Assembly (NCBI GenBank): GCA_965261795.1
Contig: OZ253476.1
Span: 3,162,001 to 3,226,000 of the forward strand
From: CBDCFV01 sp965261795
GTDB lineage: Bacteria > Chloroflexota > Dehalococcoidia > Lucifugimonadales > UBA3495
Direction: 5' to 3'
DNA: 64,000 nucleotides
The notes under the pieces are model-generated. The model made no database searches. It worked only from the letters and a program-made list of their open reading frames with translations, and was not told the origin of the DNA. Numbering within the stretch: the first letter of the stretch is position 1; every line of letters starts with the position of its first letter. This document shows positions 60,096 through 64,000 of the stretch, one piece after another. Position numbers and translations under genes: made by a program.

Positions 60096-60914
60096 TCAGT
60101 CCGAAACGCCCGCCAGAACCCCGCCATCGGCCTTGGCTGCCTCGAATATTTCCTGGGCTTCTTTTACCGAGCCGTTTCCGTGGACTATGTGGCGCAGGGC
60201 GCGAATCATGGGGACCGGATATTCGCTCTGCCAGATGTTGCGGCCCAGGTTGATGCCGATGGCTCCGTTCTGCATACCGTCGTGTACGAAATCCAATACC
60301 TGGATCTCGGTATCCAATTGGGGTCCGCCGGCCATGATCACCGGCACCGGGCAGCCGTTCACCACCCTGTCAAACCCGTCATCGCACCAGTAGGTCTTGA
60401 CCACCTTGGCGCCCAACTCGGCGGCGATGCGGCAGCACATGGCCAGGTACCGCGAGTCGCGCTTTTCCAGTTCTTTGCCCACAGCAGTCACCGCCATGAC
60501 CGGGATGCCGTAGCGTTCCCCTTCGTCCACCAGCTTGCCCAGGTTCAAAAGGGACTGCTTCTCGTACTCGCTGCCGACGAAAACGGAGATGCCCAACGCG
60601 GACACGTTCAGCCGTATGGCATCTTCAATGGAAGTGGTTATCCCTTCGTTGGCCAAGTCGCCTCCCACCATGCTGGTGCCGCCCGAAACCCGGAGCACCA
60701 CCGGCTTTGTATTGGCCGGGTCTATGGCCGAGCGCAGCACACCCCTGGTAACGAACAGCGCGTCGGCATAGGGCATCAAGGGTTCAACGGTCTTGCCAGG
60801 CTGCTCCAGCTTCCGGGTGGGCCCAAGGAAGTAGCCGTGGTCTATGGGCAAAAACACGCAGTGACCGTCCGATTGAATCAACTGCGACATGCGGTTTGTC
60901 ATTCCCCAGTCCAT
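60096..60914 (-). CDS. lsrF: LsrF-like class I aldolase (3-hydroxy-5-phosphonooxypentane-2,4-dione thiolase family)
   Basis: 272 residues closely following the LsrF pattern: MDWGMTNRMSQL, FLPIDHGYFLGPTRKLE, TRGVLRSAIDPANTKPVVLR, GSEYEKQSLLNLGKLVDEGE, the Schiff-base Lys in VVKTYWCDDGFDRVVNGCPV, and NLGRNIWQSEYPV. In enterics LsrF degrades the AI-2 signal. No other lsr gene is here, so the substrate may differ (DeoC/FbaB-type aldolase). AGGAGG precedes the start. Confidence 0.82.
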   Translation of the reverse strand: MDWGMTNRMSQLIQSDGHCVFLPIDHGYFLGPTRKLEQPGKTVEPLMPYADALFVTRGVLRSAIDPANTKPVVLRVSGGTSMVGGDLANEGITTSIEDAIRLNVSALGISVFVGSEYEKQSLLNLGKLVDEGERYGIPVMAVTAVGKELEKRDSRYLAMCCRIAAELGAKVVKTYWCDDGFDRVVNGCPVPVIMAGGPQLDTEIQVLDFVHDGMQNGAIGINLGRNIWQSEYPVPMIRALRHIVHGNGSVKEAQEIFEAAKADGGVLAGVSD

Positions 60915-61122
60915 TATTGTGCCTCCTGTTTTTCAGTGTAGCTACATCGAAAGAAAGCCGCTTTCAACGAGCGCGGAACTCTTCAGCGCAGCAATCCGAT
61001 GGACATTAACCAGTGCGCAACATTATCTATGGTCTGCACAGGCCACACAAGACAGCCGGTTGCCCGGCTGTCAATCGTCTGATACCCTTAGCGGAACCAA
61101 GCCAGAAGCGCCAGGTGAACTA

Positions 61123-61866
61123 TTGGCATCGGCCTCCCCAGTCAGCGCAGACCTCTTTGTTACCTGCATAATCGACCAACTTTACCCGCAAGTGGGTGTC
61201 AGCGTGGTGCGGGTACTGCGCGGTTTGGGCGTCAACGTGGACTTTCCCGCAGACCAGACGTGTTGCGGGCAGCCTCTATATAACTCCGGCTACACCCGCC
61301 GGGCGCGGTCGCTGGCGCGGCGTGTTCTTAACACCTTTCGTGACAGCGATTACATTGTCGTGCCTTCCGGTTCCTGCGCCGCCATGATGCGGGTGTTCTA
61401 CTTGGACCTGTTCCAGGACGAGCCGGAAACCTTGAAGGTTGTCAAACAGTTTTCTCCCAAGGTGTATGAGTTCTCCCAATTCCTGGTGCAGGTATTGGGG
61501 GTGCAGGACACGGGTTCAACGTACGCCGGGAAGGCCACCTACCACCCCTCGTGCCACCTGCTGAGGGAAATGGAGGTGCGGGACGAGCCGCGGCAACTGT
61601 TGCAGTCGGTCAGCGGGCTGGAACTGAGTGACCTGCCCCAAGCGGAAGTCTGCTGCGGCTTTGGGGGGACGTTCTCAGTGAAATACCCCCACATCTCCGA
61701 GGCTATGCTGGCCGACAAAATCGACAACGTAATATCCACTGGAGCGGATACGCTGGTGTCGTGCGACATGAGTTGCTTGATGAACATCGACGGGGGATTA
61801 AGCCGGCGCGATTCACATGTCAAGGTCCGCCATTTGGCCCAAGTTTTGGACGGGAGTGACGGCTAG
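61123..61866 (+). CDS. lutA: lactate utilisation (Fe-S) protein LutA
   Basis: 247 residues from TTG 61123 (AGGTGA upstream). Two CCG domains: TCCGQPLYNSG with GSCAAM, and YHPSCHLLREME with EVCCGFGGTFSV and SCDMSCLMN. These are the glycolate-oxidase-iron-sulfur-like Cys clusters of LutA/YkgE. LutABC oxidises L-lactate to pyruvate. The stop (TAG) shares a base with the lutB GTG. Divergent from lsrF, with a 208-bp gap. Confidence 0.88.
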   Translation: MASASPVSADLFVTCIIDQLYPQVGVSVVRVLRGLGVNVDFPADQTCCGQPLYNSGYTRRARSLARRVLNTFRDSDYIVVPSGSCAAMMRVFYLDLFQDEPETLKVVKQFSPKVYEFSQFLVQVLGVQDTGSTYAGKATYHPSCHLLREMEVRDEPRQLLQSVSGLELSDLPQAEVCCGFGGTFSVKYPHISEAMLADKIDNVISTGADTLVSCDMSCLMNIDGGLSRRDSHVKVRHLAQVLDGSDG

Positions 61867-63344
61867 TGGCTGATATCAAGACGAAAGAGTTCGCCGCCGC
61901 CTCGGCGGTGTCGATATTGGACCCCCAACTCCGCTTGGCGCTGCAACGCGTCGGGACCGGCTTCGACGGGGCCCGCCGTGAAGCGATAGACGAGGTTTCT
62001 CCTCAAGTATGGGAGGAATGGAGGGAAGAGGCCCGCCGGATTAAGATTCACGCCCTTGACCACTTGGACTACTACTTGGACCTGCTGCACGAGAACGTCA
62101 CCCGCGCCGGGGGCCAGGTGCATTTCGCGGCTGACAGCGCCGAGGCTAACGCCATCGTCGGCGAGATAGTGCGGACTCGAAATATCCGCGTTGCCACCAA
62201 GAGCAAGTCCATGGTCTCTGAGGAGCTTGCCCTCAACCACGCCTTGGAGGCCCAGGGGGTGGAGGTGTTCGAGACCGACTTGGGCGAATATATTATCCAA
62301 CTGGCGGAGGAGACGCCTTTTCACTTGGTCGCTCCGGCGCTCCACAAGACCAAGGAGCAGGTAGCCCAGTTGTTCACCGACAAGCTGGGCATTCCGTACT
62401 CGGATGACATTGACGCCCTTGCCGCGGCGGCCCGTGTAGCCTTGAGGGACAAGTTCCTGCAGGCGGACCTGGGCATCAGCGGCGCCAACTTCTTGGTGGC
62501 AGAAACGGGGACCTTGGTAATCATCACCAACGAGGGCAACGGTCGGCTGTGCACGTCGGCCCCAAGGGTCCATATCGGCATCACCGGCATGGAGAAAGTC
62601 ATTCCGTCGATGCAGGACTTGGCCGTTTTTCTGCGGCTGCTGCCCCGGTCGGCTACCGGGCAGCGCATCACCAGCTACGTCAGCATGGTCAGCGGCCCCC
62701 GCAGGGCCGAGGACGAGGATGGCCCCGAGGAGTTCCACTTGATACTGGTGGACAACGGGCGGTCTAAGATGCTGGCCGATCCCCACCTGCGGGAAGCGCT
62801 GTATTGTATCCGATGCGGCGCGTGCCTGAACATCTGCCCCGTCTACCAGAAGGTGGGGGGTCATGCCTACGGATGGGTATACCCGGGGCCCATCGGGGCA
62901 ATCGTCACCCCTAGCCTGGTCGGGCTGGGTCAAGCGCCGGACCTTCCCCAAGCATCCAGTCTGTGCGGGGCGTGCCGCGAGGTCTGCCCGGTAAAGATAA
63001 ACATTCCCCGGATGTTGCTGCACTTGCGCCACAAGAGCGCCGAGGGTCCCGACCCCGACGAAAAAACAGGAACCGCTGCAGCAGGAATGGCGGCAGCCGC
63101 TTATACAAAGATAATGGAGCGTCCATCGCGGCTGGCTGCCGCTCGCAAGATCGGCAGATTATGTCTGGCTGTCATGGACCGTATACCGTTCTTCCCTGTT
63201 TCCAAGGGAGAGCGCGGAATTCGCAAAGCCGGGTTGCCCTTGCTGTCACGTTGGACCAGGAGCAGAGACTTGCCGGAACCGCCGCCGCGGGCGTTCCGGG
63301 ACATTTGGCGTGAAGAGCTGTCCGGCAAAGACGGCGGCCACTAG
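61866..63344 (+). CDS. lutB: lactate utilisation iron-sulfur protein LutB
   Basis: 492 residues: an LUD domain (SKSMVSEELALNHALEAQG, ETDLGEYIIQLAEE, GISGANFLVAETGTLVI) followed by two [4Fe-4S] clusters (CIRCGACLNICPVY and CGACREVCPVKIN) and a C-terminal DUF3390-type end. The GTG start at 61866 overlaps the lutA stop by one base. Middle subunit of LutABC. Confidence 0.92.
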   Translation: MADIKTKEFAAASAVSILDPQLRLALQRVGTGFDGARREAIDEVSPQVWEEWREEARRIKIHALDHLDYYLDLLHENVTRAGGQVHFAADSAEANAIVGEIVRTRNIRVATKSKSMVSEELALNHALEAQGVEVFETDLGEYIIQLAEETPFHLVAPALHKTKEQVAQLFTDKLGIPYSDDIDALAAAARVALRDKFLQADLGISGANFLVAETGTLVIITNEGNGRLCTSAPRVHIGITGMEKVIPSMQDLAVFLRLLPRSATGQRITSYVSMVSGPRRAEDEDGPEEFHLILVDNGRSKMLADPHLREALYCIRCGACLNICPVYQKVGGHAYGWVYPGPIGAIVTPSLVGLGQAPDLPQASSLCGACREVCPVKINIPRMLLHLRHKSAEGPDPDEKTGTAAAGMAAAAYTKIMERPSRLAAARKIGRLCLAVMDRIPFFPVSKGERGIRKAGLPLLSRWTRSRDLPEPPPRAFRDIWREELSGKDGGH

Positions 63345-63345
63345 G

Positions 63346-64000
63346 ATGGAGCAGCCACTGGGAATGTCCAAGACCGATTTTTTGGACCAAGTGCGGCAGA
63401 GCCTCGGCCGTTCCGCCGGGCCGCCGCTCAAGCCCTATTACCGTCTGGAAGAGGACATCACCGAGCTCCGGGAGAGGGCGGAGACGGTCCAAGCCCGCTT
63501 GGTTGAGAACAGGCCGGCGCTGCTGGACCGTTTCGCTGAAGTTGCCGGGCTGAGAGGTTGGCGGGTCTTTCGCACGTCCAACCCGGAAGAGGCAATCGCC
63601 CACATCCAGGGGCTTGCCATGGACCGGGAAGTAGAGTCGATAGTCCGTTCCGACCAGGATGCACTCAAGCAGTTCCCGTTAGACGACCCCTTGCGCGCCG
63701 CCGGGGTATCAGTGACAACCGTGGCCTGGGACGATGCCCATTCCCGAGAGGAGCTGCGGGGAACCATAGCCGCGGCCGGGATGGGGATTACCGGGGCCGA
63801 CTACGCAATCGCGGAGACAGGTTCCGTCATTGTGATGCCTCGCAAGGGTCTGAGCCGGTTGGTGTCGTTGGTGCCCCCTATCCACGTTGCCTTGGTACGC
63901 CCGGACGACCTGATTGAGAGCCTGGACGACCTGATGCTGTTTCGCCGTTTGGAGTACCACCGGAACGACGGCGACATGGGGAGCTACTTGAACTTCATCA
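63346..64000 (+). CDS. lutC: lactate utilisation protein LutC (LUD domain), 3' end beyond window
   Basis: Frame open from ATG 63346, one base after the lutB stop, to the window edge (218 codons). LUD features: GITGADYAIAETGSVIVMPR, then SRLVSLVPPIHVALVRPDDL, as in LutC/YkgG. It completes the lutABC operon. The final residues lie outside the window. Confidence 0.9.
   Translation, partial: MEQPLGMSKTDFLDQVRQSLGRSAGPPLKPYYRLEEDITELRERAETVQARLVENRPALLDRFAEVAGLRGWRVFRTSNPEEAIAHIQGLAMDREVESIVRSDQDALKQFPLDDPLRAAGVSVTTVAWDDAHSREELRGTIAAAGMGITGADYAIAETGSVIVMPRKGLSRLVSLVPPIHVALVRPDDLIESLDDLMLFRRLEYHRNDGDMGSYLNFI

Overview
The window looks like a GC-rich chromosome segment of a free-living or host-associated Chloroflexota, most plausibly a SAR202/Dehalococcoidia-like lineage. 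This is inferred from gene content, not from a marker gene: CaiB-type CoA transferases, HpcH/HpaI aldolases, MmgE/PrpD, an F420-type LLM oxidoreductase, DUF35/thiolase pairs, a sulfatase, amidohydrolases, a two-domain ThyX and 2-oxoacid:ferredoxin oxidoreductase. No rRNA is present. Two tRNA-Sec genes are the only RNA genes seen.

Layout. 0-2.5 kb: three tandem citrate-lyase-beta-like aldolases (minus). 2.8-7.4 kb: a CHAT/STAND-NTPase/TPR protein with a toxin-antitoxin-like pair behind it. 7.6-12.7 kb: LLM oxidoreductase, MmgE/PrpD, an ECF sigma/anti-sigma pair, a HEPN-like protein, a 41-residue zinc ribbon and a flavoprotein. 12.7-22.6 kb (minus): thyX, a ThDP enzyme with a lipoyl E2, then korB, korA and lpdA. 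23.2-27.8 kb: a putative defence patch (AlbA_2 protein, unknown partner, methyltransferase-nuclease fusion, PIN pair, Uma2). 28-33 kb: tat genes, an rRNA-methyltransferase/Maf fusion and trxA. 33.3-36 kb: isochorismatase-like hydrolase and two near-identical selC genes around a AAA ATPase. 36.5-42.3 kb: phosphotriesterase-like protein and a CoA-transferase/thiolase-like/DUF35 operon. 42.4-46.9 kb: a graveyard of IS982 remnants, a broken ApeA-type defence gene and a broken vapC. 47-56 kb: catabolic genes (NHL propeller, asparaginase-like, maleate-isomerase-like, sulfatase, amidohydrolase, zinc dehydrogenase). 56.7-60.1 kb: Uma2, HExxH protein and TIR protein lying between the two ends of a DUF4011-type helicase. 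60-64 kb: LsrF-like aldolase and lutABC.

The most striking content is repeat biology. (1) A 160-bp MITE is present three times with CTAG target duplications. Two copies sit inside one apeA-like gene, and removing them plus a 7-bp duplication on paper restores a 437-codon frame. A third copy abuts the thyX stop codon. (2) A second element has 17-bp perfect terminal inverted repeats, 9-bp target duplications and an internal 40-bp minisatellite that differs between its copies (15 versus 7 units). (3) A dRS3-like palindrome (ATTCCC-N8-GGGAAT) occurs alone, inside the MITE and, in related form, as the minisatellite core.

Metabolically, the genes suggest aerobic or microaerobic breakdown of organic acids, CoA thioesters and sulfated compounds. 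Acyl-CoA and 2-oxoacid flux would feed ferredoxin- and lipoate-dependent oxidation, and lactate oxidation would run through LutABC. Immunity-type genes are numerous, and several are visibly decaying.
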